Shown here: one piece after another, positions 45,388 to 53,597 of the stretch
Layout of the letters: each line of letters opens with the position of its first letter
How positions within the stretch are numbered: the first letter of the stretch is position 1
From: Flavobacterium sp. 9AF
GTDB lineage: Bacteria > Bacteroidota > Bacteroidia > Flavobacteriales > Flavobacteriaceae
NCBI RefSeq assembly: GCF_902506265.1
Contig: NZ_LR733556.1
Coordinates: 2,844,510 to 2,908,509 of the forward strand
DNA: 64,000 bases
Direction: 5' to 3'
Notes under the pieces: model-generated
Database searches by the model: none
What the model was told of the DNA's origin: nothing
Seen by the model: only the letters and a program-made list of their open reading frames with translations
Made by a program: the position numbers and the translations under genes

Positions 45388-46893
45388 ATGGAAACAATAC
45401 ATTATATAAGTTCTGATTTACTTTCAATTAATCAAATAGAAACCATTGTTTTACAAGACATGAAATTAGAGTTGTCTGAAGAAGCCAGAGCTAATATTGT
45501 GAAGTGTAGAATGTACTTAGATGATAAATTGAAATCTAATGAAAAACCAATTTACGGCATCAATACAGGCTTTGGGTCTCTATGTAATGTTAAGATTTCG
45601 AATGAAAATTTATCAAAATTGCAAGAAAATTTAGTTAAGTCTCATGCATGTGGAACTGGAGAGGAAGTACCTCATGAGATTGTAAAAATTATGCTCTTAT
45701 TAAAGATACAATCTTTAAGTTATGGACATTCAGGAGTGCAATTAGAAACGGTAGAACGCTTAATAGATTTTTATAATCATAATATCTTACCTGTAATTTA
45801 CAATCAAGGCTCTCTCGGAGCCAGTGGAGATTTAGCTCCTTTAGCTCATTTATCGTTACCATTGATAGGAGAAGGAGAAGTCTATTTTGATGGATTTAGA
45901 CAACCAGCTTATAAAGTTTTGGAGAAAATGAATTGGAATCCAATAGTATTACAATCTAAAGAAGGTTTGGCATTATTAAATGGCACCCAATTTATGAGTG
46001 CTTATGGAGCTTATATTTTGATTAAATCTTGTAAATTGTCCTATTTAGCTGATGTAATTAGCGCGATTTCTTTAGAAGGATTTGATGGTAGGATTGAACC
46101 TTTTACAGATTTAATTCATTTGGTACGACCTCATAAAGGACAAGTGCAAACAGCGGAACGCATTAGGGAAATATTAGAAGGAAGTGAAATTATTACTCAA
46201 GAAAAGAAACATGTACAAGATCCATATTCTTTTAGATGTATTCCTCAAGTACATGGTGCAAGTAAAGATGCTTTCGATTATGTGAAAAGGGTTTTTCGTA
46301 CAGAAATTAATTCAGTTACCGATAATCCAAACATATTTGCCAGTGAAGATATAATTATATCAGGAGGAAATTTTCATGGACAACCTTTAGCATTAGCATT
46401 AGATTTTCTAGGAATTGCTTTGGCAGAAATTGGAAACATATCAGAACGAAGAACGTATCAATTAATCTCAGGATTAAGAGATTTACCTGCATTTTTGGTA
46501 AGCGACCCTGGTTTAAATTCTGGGTTTATGATTCCACAATATACAGCAGCAAGTATTGTAAGTCAGAATAAACAATTAGCCACTCCTGCAAGTGTAGATA
46601 GTATTGTATCTAGTAATGGACAGGAAGATCATGTGAGTATGGGAGCCAATGCAGCTACAAAAACTTTGCGTATTTTAGATAATTTAGAACGTATTCTGGC
46701 TATTGAACTGTTAAATGCATCACAAGCAATAGAGTTTAGAAGACCTTTAAAGTCTAGTGATTTTATTGAGATGTTTTTAAAATCATATAGAGAAGAAGTT
46801 TCATTCGTAAATGAAGATAGAATTTTACATTATGATATAGAAAAAACGATTGCATTTTTACAAAGTTTTCAGGTTGAAGAGGAAGTAATGTAA
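45388..46893 (+). CDS. hutH: Histidine ammonia-lyase
   Basis: About 501 residues from the second ATG (METIHYISSDLLS), which matches the usual family start; an ATG at 45379 adds three residues. The MIO prosthetic group would form from Ala-Ser-Gly in NQGSLGASGDLAPLAH (about 140-155). Other landmarks: INTGFGSLCNV and ISGGNFHGQPLA. It deaminates histidine to urocanate. No other hut genes follow, so the pathway is split or elsewhere. Divergent from the thr operon. Confidence 0.94.
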   Translation: METIHYISSDLLSINQIETIVLQDMKLELSEEARANIVKCRMYLDDKLKSNEKPIYGINTGFGSLCNVKISNENLSKLQENLVKSHACGTGEEVPHEIVKIMLLLKIQSLSYGHSGVQLETVERLIDFYNHNILPVIYNQGSLGASGDLAPLAHLSLPLIGEGEVYFDGFRQPAYKVLEKMNWNPIVLQSKEGLALLNGTQFMSAYGAYILIKSCKLSYLADVISAISLEGFDGRIEPFTDLIHLVRPHKGQVQTAERIREILEGSEIITQEKKHVQDPYSFRCIPQVHGASKDAFDYVKRVFRTEINSVTDNPNIFASEDIIISGGNFHGQPLALALDFLGIALAEIGNISERRTYQLISGLRDLPAFLVSDPGLNSGFMIPQYTAASIVSQNKQLATPASVDSIVSSNGQEDHVSMGANAATKTLRILDNLERILAIELLNASQAIEFRRPLKSSDFIEMFLKSYREEVSFVNEDRILHYDIEKTIAFLQSFQVEEEVM

Positions 46894-46914
46894 AAGAGAA
46901 AATAAAGTATATTT

Positions 46915-46946
46915 AAAAAGGGCATTTATAATTAAATGCCCTTTTT
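46915..46946. terminator. Bidirectional terminator
   Basis: AAAAAGGGCATTTA and TAAATGCCCTTTTT form a perfect 14-bp stem with a 4-base loop, between convergent hutH and the DUF1304 gene. Confidence 0.9.
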
Positions 46947-46967
46947 AAATATTGTATAGAATTTAAT

Positions 46968-47330
46968 TTATGAAAACAGTAAACTAAGGAGAGCTAAAAT
47001 TGAGGGTATTCCTTGTACAAAAAATATTCTTTTAGAGACAGAATAAGCCCCATATAACCCAGCAACTAATACACAAACTGAAAAGAAAATAGCTATGTTT
47101 TTACTCCACTCTATGTTGCCAATGCATAAAGACCAAATTAATCCAGCAGCTAAAAAACCATTGTACAAACCTTGATTGGCTGCCATAGCTTTTGTTTTTG
47201 GGAACAATTCTTTAGGAACAGTTCGAAAGACTTTTGGTCCTTTGGTTGTCCAAACAAACATTTCAAGCCATAAAATATACAAGTGTAAAATAGCTATAAA
47301 TCCTATTAAAATTTGTGATAGTAAATTCAT
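46968..47330 (-). CDS. DUF1304 membrane protein
   Basis: 120 residues, four transmembrane segments, with the DUF1304 pattern HLYILWLEMFVWTT, then AANQGLYNGFLAAGL. Function unknown. 13 bases downstream of the RimB-RimK-type fusion gene and likely cotranscribed. Confidence 0.88.
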   Translation of the reverse strand: MNLLSQILIGFIAILHLYILWLEMFVWTTKGPKVFRTVPKELFPKTKAMAANQGLYNGFLAAGLIWSLCIGNIEWSKNIAIFFSVCVLVAGLYGAYSVSKRIFFVQGIPSILALLSLLFS

Positions 47331-47343
47331 ATATTTAATTATA

Positions 47344-48714
47344 TTATTTCCATTTAAAGTTTTTTTCTATTGCTTTTATCATTTCGCCAGCAATATCTTT
47401 GTTTGTTGCACCTTCAATGCCTTCAAGACCAGGAGAAGAATTAACTTCTAATAATAAAGGCCCCTTACTTGAACGAATAATATCGACACCAGCAACTTTT
47501 AAATCCATTGCTTTTGCAGCTTTTATAGCAATTTTCTTTTCTTCCGAAGTAACTTTGACTACTGAAGCCGAACCACCCATGTGAATATTTGCTCTAAATT
47601 CTCCAGGAGCAGCTTCTCTTTGCATAGCAGCAACCACTTTGCCATCTACAACAAATAGGCGCAAATCTTTTCCATTGGCTTCTTTAATAAATTCTTGAAC
47701 TAATATATTGGCATTTAAGCTTTTAAATGCATTGATAACTGATTCCGCTGCTTTTTTGGTTTCAGCTAAAACCACTCCTTTTCCTTGGGTGCCTTCGAGC
47801 AATTTTACAATTAAAGGAGAACCTCCTACCATTTTAATTAAGTCGTCTGTATCTAAAGGAGAATTTGCAAAACCAGTAGTAGGAATGTCTATTCCATTAT
47901 TTAATAATAATTGTAGAGAGAATAATTTATCTCTAGATTGAGTAATGGCTGCAGCGCTATTTAAAGCAAAAACTTTTAAGGCTTCAAATTGACGGGTTAA
48001 CGCACAGCCATAATAAGTCATACTAGGTCGAATTCTAGGAATAACTGCATCAAAATCATTTAAAATTTTGCCGCCTCTATAATGTATTTCAGGATTATCT
48101 GCATCGAGTTTCATATAGCAATATTTTAAATTTAAAAAATGCATTTCATGACCTCTTAATTCTCCTGCTTCAATAATTCTTTTATTACTATATAATTCGG
48201 GATTACTTGCCAAAACACCAATTCTTAAGCCTTTTTTCTCCGTTGAATTGTCAAAATAAAGTTCTTTTAGTTTTTCATTAGAAGGCTGTCCCAATAAATA
48301 TTTTTTTTCAGGATCTACAAGTATTCTACCAGACATGGCTTCTCTTCCCAAGAGCATTCGAAATCCCATAGAATCTCTATTAGTAAGTGTAAGTTGTACT
48401 TCCCATTTTTTTTCACCAATTTCTAGTGTAGTTTTGATGACAAATCTTCTTTCTCTGTAGCCACTTGAACTTTTTACAATTCTTTGGTCTACTAGCTCAG
48501 CCTCACAATTGATAATAGTTTTCGCATTGTTTTGGATAGGATTAATATCAAATTTAACCCAATCTTTTCCTTCTTTTTGAAAAGTCTTTAAGTTTGTGGC
48601 ATGTAAAGCAGATGTTTTTGCTCCAGAATCTATTCTTGCTTTTATAGTTGGAATTCCTAAAGTAGGGAAGGAACACCATTCTTCGCTACCGATAATTGTT
48701 TTTTGTATAGACAT
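47344..48714 (-). CDS. Fused RimB-type retropepsin-like domain and RimK-type glutamate ligase
   Basis: 456 residues. N-terminal domain (about 1-145) matches the RimB/ATP-dependent zinc protease family: [17 protein letters not shown] with the catalytic Asp, and [17 protein letters not shown]-terminal domain (about 160-456) is RimK ATP-grasp: [52 protein letters not shown], and [14 protein letters not shown]. RimK adds glutamates to the C-terminus of ribosomal protein S6; RimB trims them. Here writer and eraser lie on one polypeptide. Confidence 0.9.
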   Translation of the reverse strand: MSIQKTIIGSEEWCSFPTLGIPTIKARIDSGAKTSALHATNLKTFQKEGKDWVKFDINPIQNNAKTIINCEAELVDQRIVKSSSGYRERRFVIKTTLEIGEKKWEVQLTLTNRDSMGFRMLLGREAMSGRILVDPEKKYLLGQPSNEKLKELYFDNSTEKKGLRIGVLASNPELYSNKRIIEAGELRGHEMHFLNLKYCYMKLDADNPEIHYRGGKILNDFDAVIPRIRPSMTYYGCALTRQFEALKVFALNSAAAITQSRDKLFSLQLLLNNGIDIPTTGFANSPLDTDDLIKMVGGSPLIVKLLEGTQGKGVVLAETKKAAESVINAFKSLNANILVQEFIKEANGKDLRLFVVDGKVVAAMQREAAPGEFRANIHMGGSASVVKVTSEEKKIAIKAAKAMDLKVAGVDIIRSSKGPLLLEVNSSPGLEGIEGATNKDIAGEMIKAIEKNFKWK

Positions 48715-48775
48715 AAATATTTAAAAAACTAAGATAATAAAATTTGAAACAAAAGGATATGTTTTTTCTTCAAAT

Positions 48776-49273
48776 TTAATTGTTTTCTAAATAACAAATT
48801 GACAAATTGGATTGGAAAGGAAACATTAAAGTTTGAAAGTTATTGTCTTTTTCAGTTTCTACACTTATTAGATAGCTATTATTTATTGTGTCTAAGAGTA
48901 TTAACAAGGGCGAGTAAAAAGTAATTCCTATTTTGTGTTTAGAAATATCAGTAATATCTGTATTTATTATATCAAGTTGAAAATTGGTAAATGGGAAATA
49001 ATTATTTCCTAATATGTCTGTAACTCTATGGAAATTATTTTTTAATTGATCGACATACCCTTGAGCTGCAATTCCTATTAAGAAATTTAATTGTGAAGCT
49101 TTTTCATTTTCACTTAATAATTCCCTGTAGGTTAATAAAGGTTTGTTTTTGTTGTTAAATAATTGATTTTGAAGTATGTATTCTTTGTATGTGTCTTCAA
49201 AAACATATTTATCCCACAAATAATTTGAGGAATGATCAATTATTATTCTATAAGCAAGTCTAATTTTTTTCAT
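48776..49273 (-). CDS. Hypothetical protein
   Basis: 165 residues, soluble, no signal peptide, no motif I recognise. The N-terminal KKIRLAYRIIIDHSSNYLWDKYVFEDTY is followed by mixed helices and strands. A separate transcription unit: a strong terminator lies upstream, and 61 bases separate it from the fusion gene downstream. Confidence 0.55.
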   Translation of the reverse strand: MKKIRLAYRIIIDHSSNYLWDKYVFEDTYKEYILQNQLFNNKNKPLLTYRELLSENEKASQLNFLIGIAAQGYVDQLKNNFHRVTDILGNNYFPFTNFQLDIINTDITDISKHKIGITFYSPLLILLDTINNSYLISVETEKDNNFQTLMFPFQSNLSICYLENN

Positions 49274-49287
49274 TCTAATTAATTTAT

Positions 49288-49328
49288 AAATAAAGAGATT
49301 TAAGTTCTATTTTTAAATCTCTTTATTT
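49288..49328 (-). terminator. Terminator of the dioxygenase-like cluster
   Basis: AAATAAAGAGATTTA (49288-49302) and TAAATCTCTTTATTT (49314-49328) pair perfectly over 15 bp, just past the 3' end of the gene at 49345. Confidence 0.9.
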
Positions 49329-49344
49329 TAACCCTGATGATTTA

Positions 49345-50349
49345 TTATTGAATTATCATCTTTTTTGTTTGCTCAAAAATTCCTCCTTCATTAGTTACTT
49401 TAACTTTATAAAAATAATTTCCGCTACTTAAACTACTTATATCTAAAAATAAGTTATTATTTCCTAAAAGTAATTGCTCATTAGCTAATGGAGTATAAAT
49501 TATTTTACCGTTGATATCTAAAACTTGAACAGTAACTTGGCTATTGTTTTTTAAATGAATGGGTATTGTTATTTTATCTTTAGCAGGATTAGGATAGCTT
49601 TGTTTTATGATGAATTCTTGGGTTGCAAATTCATTGCTACCAAGAGTGCCAGCAGCTACGTATATGGTATGAGTTAATATAAAACCTGTTGATACACTAC
49701 CACTAACAGTTGCCATTTCATTAGTTACACCATCTGAAAAAACATTGTCAGTAGCATTGTAAGTATATCCAGTCATGCCTTTGGTATATCCGTAAGAAGT
49801 TGCCGCATTAGCTAAAACAACCGCGCTGTTTGCACTTTCAGGAAAAGCAATTTGAGTTACTAATAAAGAATTTCCAGAATTGTCATAAATATGAACATGA
49901 ATATGTGTTGCTCTACTGGTATACCAACCAGGAAAAATGGATGTGAAACTAACAAAGCCATTTGAATCTGTAAATTGACGTCCTCTTAAAAAAGTATTAT
50001 TTGTGTAATTGGTTGATTGCATTGCTGTTCCACCATATTGTGAGTAATTGCCATCTTTATCACAATGCCAAATATCAACAATAGCATTTTCTAAAGGAAC
50101 ACAATTTGCATCTACATTATTAATGGTGAGATTAATTGTAAATGCTATACCTGTTCTATCACCAATCATGTTTGTTCTTACTAAAGAAGAAGGAGTAATA
50201 GTAGGAAATGGCCCTGCTGTTTCACTATTGGTAGTTGAACATGTAAATAAATCATCATTTACCTTTGAATTGGATTTTAATAAACTTGGAGCTATCATTG
50301 TTACACCTAAAAATCCGATGCTGTTTTTAAAGAAATCTTTTCTATCCAT
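49345..50349 (-). CDS. Intradiol-dioxygenase-like protein with T9SS sorting domain
   Basis: 334 residues. Twin-arginine-like or Sec leader (MDRKDFFKNSIGFLGVTMIA), then a dioxygenase domain at about 35-235. The non-haem iron ligands of protocatechuate 3,4-dioxygenase are all in place: Y102 (CDKDGNYSQYGG), Y143 (FPGWYTSRATH), H149 and H151, with the conserved R146. A T9SS type A sorting domain (about 248-334, YPNPAKDKI to a C-terminal KKMIIQ) predicts export to the cell surface. The substrate is unknown. Paralogous to the gene at 51037. Confidence 0.88.
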   Translation of the reverse strand: MDRKDFFKNSIGFLGVTMIAPSLLKSNSKVNDDLFTCSTTNSETAGPFPTITPSSLVRTNMIGDRTGIAFTINLTINNVDANCVPLENAIVDIWHCDKDGNYSQYGGTAMQSTNYTNNTFLRGRQFTDSNGFVSFTSIFPGWYTSRATHIHVHIYDNSGNSLLVTQIAFPESANSAVVLANAATSYGYTKGMTGYTYNATDNVFSDGVTNEMATVSGSVSTGFILTHTIYVAAGTLGSNEFATQEFIIKQSYPNPAKDKITIPIHLKNNSQVTVQVLDINGKIIYTPLANEQLLLGNNNLFLDISSLSSGNYFYKVKVTNEGGIFEQTKKMIIQ

Positions 50350-50361
50350 TTTTTTTATAAT

Positions 50362-51036
50362 TTAAGTTTTTAATTCTAATAATATAAGTAGTGCGTCATT
50401 TGTTAATGATTCAAACTCCGCATTTTCGATATCCCATATCAATAATGCATCTTTATCTTCTAATAATCTATTTTGAAATTCAAATGCTCCATTTATTACA
50501 AAAGCAAATAATGAGTTTGTTTTGTTTTCTAAATAATAATTATCATCTGTTCTTAAACTGTATTTACCAATTGAAACAGTTATTTTTTGATTTTCAAATG
50601 TTTTGGTAAGTTGATTAGATATACTGAAATCTAGATTTATTGTTTCGATACTGTTTGAAGTGGAACAGAAATTCAGCTTGAAATAAATAAAACTTACAAG
50701 TTCATCTTCAAAAGGATTTATTATTGAAAATGTATTATATTTTTTAATATCGATTATTTTTAATTGATTTACAGGAATAAACTCAACACTTTCATCAGAC
50801 TTTTTTAGATTAACTGCTCCCACCAAAGGAAATATAAAAAGCATACAATCATTTTCAAAAAAATAAAGTTTCTCTTTTTTGGGAGCAAGTGTTTCTTCTG
50901 TGAAATCACTTAATAAAATTTGGTTATCTGAATTATAATTTCTATCAATTTTTGAAGTTAGACTTCTGAAATTTGAAGTTTCATCAAGACTTCTCATGTT
51001 TGATTTAATAATTATTGATGGATGCTGTTTTATCAT
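50362..51036 (-). CDS. Pirin-type cupin (quercetinase C-terminal-like)
   Basis: 224 residues. The C-terminal half (about 150-224) resembles the second cupin of pirin/quercetin 2,3-dioxygenase-like proteins: LFAFVINGAFEFQNRLLEDKDALLIWD and ALLILLEL. The N-terminal half lacks the HxHxH-type metal motif expected in an active pirin. Sandwiched between two intradiol-dioxygenase-like genes, with 12 bases on one side and none on the other, so it is part of the same operon. Confidence 0.65.
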   Translation of the reverse strand: MIKQHPSIIIKSNMRSLDETSNFRSLTSKIDRNYNSDNQILLSDFTEETLAPKKEKLYFFENDCMLFIFPLVGAVNLKKSDESVEFIPVNQLKIIDIKKYNTFSIINPFEDELVSFIYFKLNFCSTSNSIETINLDFSISNQLTKTFENQKITVSIGKYSLRTDDNYYLENKTNSLFAFVINGAFEFQNRLLEDKDALLIWDIENAEFESLTNDALLILLELKT

Positions 51037-51756
51037 TTAGCCTGCTACTTTTATGGTATGTGTTAATTCAAAACCTGAACTAATTGAACCTGTTATTGAT
51101 GCCATTTCATTAGTTACTCCATCTGAGAAAACATTGTCGGAAGCATTATAAGTATAACCAGACATTCCTTTGGTATAACCGTAATTTGAAGCCGAATTTA
51201 CTTGTTCAACAGCACTATTTGATCCTTCAGGAAAAGCAATTTGAGTCACAAGCAGAGAGCTTCCTGCACTATTATAAATATGTACATGTATGTGTGTGGC
51301 TCTGCTCGTGTACCAACCAGGAAAAATAGAAGTAAATGCTACAACACCATTCGTGTTTGTCGTTTGCCTCCCTCTTAAAAATGTATTGTTAGTATAATCT
51401 GAACTTTGCATAGTTGTACCACCATATTGAGAATAATTACCATCTTTGTCGCAATGCCAAATATCTACAATTGCATCTGCTAAAGGATTACAAGAGTTAT
51501 TGGTATTTTGTATTGTAATTGTTATAGATAAAGGTATTCCTGTTCGATCTCCAACAATATTTGTTCTCACTAAACCGGAAGGTGTTATTGTTGGAAACGG
51601 ACCAGCTGTTTCAGAGTTTGTAACAGTACAATTAGTATCGTTGTTGTTTGTATCAGAAGATATTATATCATCATCTTTACTACAACCTTTTAATGCAGGA
51701 AGAGCAATAGTTACACCAGCAATTCCTAATCCTTTTAAAAAATCTTTTCTATTCAT
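51037..51756 (-). CDS. Intradiol-dioxygenase-like lipoprotein
   Basis: 239 residues. A leader with twin-like basic start (MNRKDFLKGLGIAGVTIALP) ends at ALKGC (Cys25), suggesting a lipoprotein. The dioxygenase core (about 45-230) has Y108, Y149, R152, H155 and H157. It is highly similar to the gene at 49345 across the catalytic core but lacks the T9SS domain. Tandem duplication followed by a change in targeting is likely. First gene of the three-gene operon. Confidence 0.88.
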   Translation of the reverse strand: MNRKDFLKGLGIAGVTIALPALKGCSKDDDIISSDTNNNDTNCTVTNSETAGPFPTITPSGLVRTNIVGDRTGIPLSITITIQNTNNSCNPLADAIVDIWHCDKDGNYSQYGGTTMQSSDYTNNTFLRGRQTTNTNGVVAFTSIFPGWYTSRATHIHVHIYNSAGSSLLVTQIAFPEGSNSAVEQVNSASNYGYTKGMSGYTYNASDNVFSDGVTNEMASITGSISSGFELTHTIKVAG

Positions 51757-51847
51757 ACCTAAAAATTTATGATTATAGATAAAGATACTTTGAGGATTTT
51801 TTTTAAAAAAAGAATTGAGGTTAACTCCTTATTAATTGAGGTGAATT

Positions 51848-52543
51848 TTATTTTTTTGTTAAATTATTTAACAATGTTTTATATGTGTGACCAATTGGTA
51901 TAATTAAATCTCCAATTTCAATGGTTTTATTACTTATTGATTTTATCTTATTTATGGGTACAATATAGGTTCGATGTACTCTTATGAAATAATTAATGGG
52001 TAAAATTTCTAAAAAAGCTTTCATTGTATATCGTGTAACAATTTTTGTTGCATTTGTTAGATGAATTTTTATATAATCATCTAAGCCTTCAATTAGCAAA
52101 ATTTCATCAATATTTATTTTATGTAGTTTATAATCAGCTCTTATTGAAATATAGTTATCATCATTTAGATTTATATTTTTATCAATTGTTAAGCTTTTTT
52201 TTACTTTTTCAATTGCAATCTGAAAACGTTCTTTGCTAATGGGTTTTAGTAAATAATCAGTTGCATTTATATTAAATCCTTCTAGTGCATACTCACTATA
52301 AGCAGTTACAAATACTAATTGAGGCTTAATTTTTAAAGAATTGTAAAATTCGAACCCAGTTTTATTAGGCATTTCTATATCTAAAAAGATCAAATCTACA
52401 GGGAATTTATTTAAATATTTTAAAGCTTCATTCTGACTTGTGAATGTTTTTTTTAAATCTAAAGAATCAATTTCATTAGCGTAGGCTGAAATAACTTTTA
52501 AAGCTAAAGGTTCGTCATCTATTGCAATTGCTTTAATTGTCAT
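51848..52543 (-). CDS. LytTR response regulator
   Basis: 231 residues. Receiver domain at about 3-120 (IDDEPLALKVISAYANE, phosphorylatable Asp in VDLIFLDIEMPNKTGFEF, KPISKERF), then a LytTR domain at about 130-231 (ILLIEGLDDYIKIHL, FIRVHRTYIVPINKIKSI). It overlaps the sensor kinase gene by 4 bases. It is divergent from nothing nearby, and the next gene on its strand is the dioxygenase-like operon, a probable target. Confidence 0.93.
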   Translation of the reverse strand: MTIKAIAIDDEPLALKVISAYANEIDSLDLKKTFTSQNEALKYLNKFPVDLIFLDIEMPNKTGFEFYNSLKIKPQLVFVTAYSEYALEGFNINATDYLLKPISKERFQIAIEKVKKSLTIDKNINLNDDNYISIRADYKLHKINIDEILLIEGLDDYIKIHLTNATKIVTRYTMKAFLEILPINYFIRVHRTYIVPINKIKSISNKTIEIGDLIIPIGHTYKTLLNNLTKK

Positions 52544-53556
52544 TCTAGTTCAATTTTAAGATTAATATGATAAGTCATATTATCATTATTAATAGTTAAT
52601 GTGTGTTTTTTTGGGTACATCAATTGTAACCTTAATATAGTGTTTTTAGTACCAATGGATGTTTTAAGGCGTTCATCTATTTGATTTACAATATCATTTT
52701 TTATATCCAAAGTAATAAGATTTTCATTAATTAATATAAAACCTTCAATTTTACTTTTTCGATCAGGATTTATGCCATATTTGAAAGCATTTTCAATAAA
52801 TGAAATAAAAATTAAAGGGCTGATGCGATTATTCTTAAAGTTACCAATAAATTTAAAATGAATAGTTTCTTGTGTGCTACGAAGTTTTTGTAAATCTATG
52901 TAATCCTTAATATGATTTATTTCGTCTTCTAAAGGCACAAAATCATTATTACTCTCTGAAACAGTATATCTAAATATATTAGAAAGCTTAAGTATTCCTT
53001 CTTGAGCATTTTTAATGTCAAATAAAGTTAGTGCATATATATTGTTTAATGTATTAAATAAAAAATGAGGATTAATTTGCGATTTCAGTTGTGAAATTTC
53101 TGCATTCCTCTTTTGAATTTGTATTTCAGAAATTCTTTCGTTCTGCTTTATAAAATAGCTAACAGAAAGAGTTAATAGAAAGGGAAAAAATTTTTGAAAA
53201 TCAAAGATTTTAGGATTATCAATAAATCTTAAATCAGCGTTTAAGTTTCTAGTAAATGATTTTTCAGTTGGTAAAATGAATTCTGGCAGATACCAATATA
53301 TTAAAAAACAAACAAGTATCGTTAAATAATATAAATACCACTTATTCGTTTTATATATTTTCGGAATAAATAGATAATGATTTAAAAAAAAAATAGGAAT
53401 AAGTAAAGAAGAGCTTAATATATTTCTTTGAAAAGGAGGAATGTTAATTAATTTTAAAATTCCTTCATTTACATCAGGTGAACCAATTATTGGGATTAAT
53501 AATAAAGTGAACGAAAAAAATATATTAGTTAAAATGGCTAATTTTTTCTTATTCAT
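52540..53556 (-). CDS. LytS-type sensor histidine kinase
   Basis: 338 residues. Four transmembrane segments (about 7-140), a coiled linker (ISEIQIQKRNAEISQLKSQI), then a His_kinase domain with the phosphorylated His in QINPHFLFNTLNNIY and the N-box EDEINHIKDYIDLQK/PLIFISFIENAFKYG. Forms a two-component system with the overlapping LytTR regulator. Confidence 0.92.
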   Translation of the reverse strand: MNKKKLAILTNIFFSFTLLLIPIIGSPDVNEGILKLINIPPFQRNILSSSLLIPIFFLNHYLFIPKIYKTNKWYLYYLTILVCFLIYWYLPEFILPTEKSFTRNLNADLRFIDNPKIFDFQKFFPFLLTLSVSYFIKQNERISEIQIQKRNAEISQLKSQINPHFLFNTLNNIYALTLFDIKNAQEGILKLSNIFRYTVSESNNDFVPLEDEINHIKDYIDLQKLRSTQETIHFKFIGNFKNNRISPLIFISFIENAFKYGINPDRKSKIEGFILINENLITLDIKNDIVNQIDERLKTSIGTKNTILRLQLMYPKKHTLTINNDNMTYHINLKIELE

Positions 53557-53572
53557 AACTGAGAATTATAAA

Positions 53573-53597
53573 AAAAACCTACTATTTAGTAGGTTTT
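53573..53597 (-). terminator. clpC terminator overlapping its stop codon
   Basis: On the leftward transcript ACCTACTA and TAGTAGGT pair, with the TAG stop codon of clpC (53584-53582) in the loop region, and eight U residues follow the stem. The terminator therefore begins inside the coding sequence. Confidence 0.8.
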
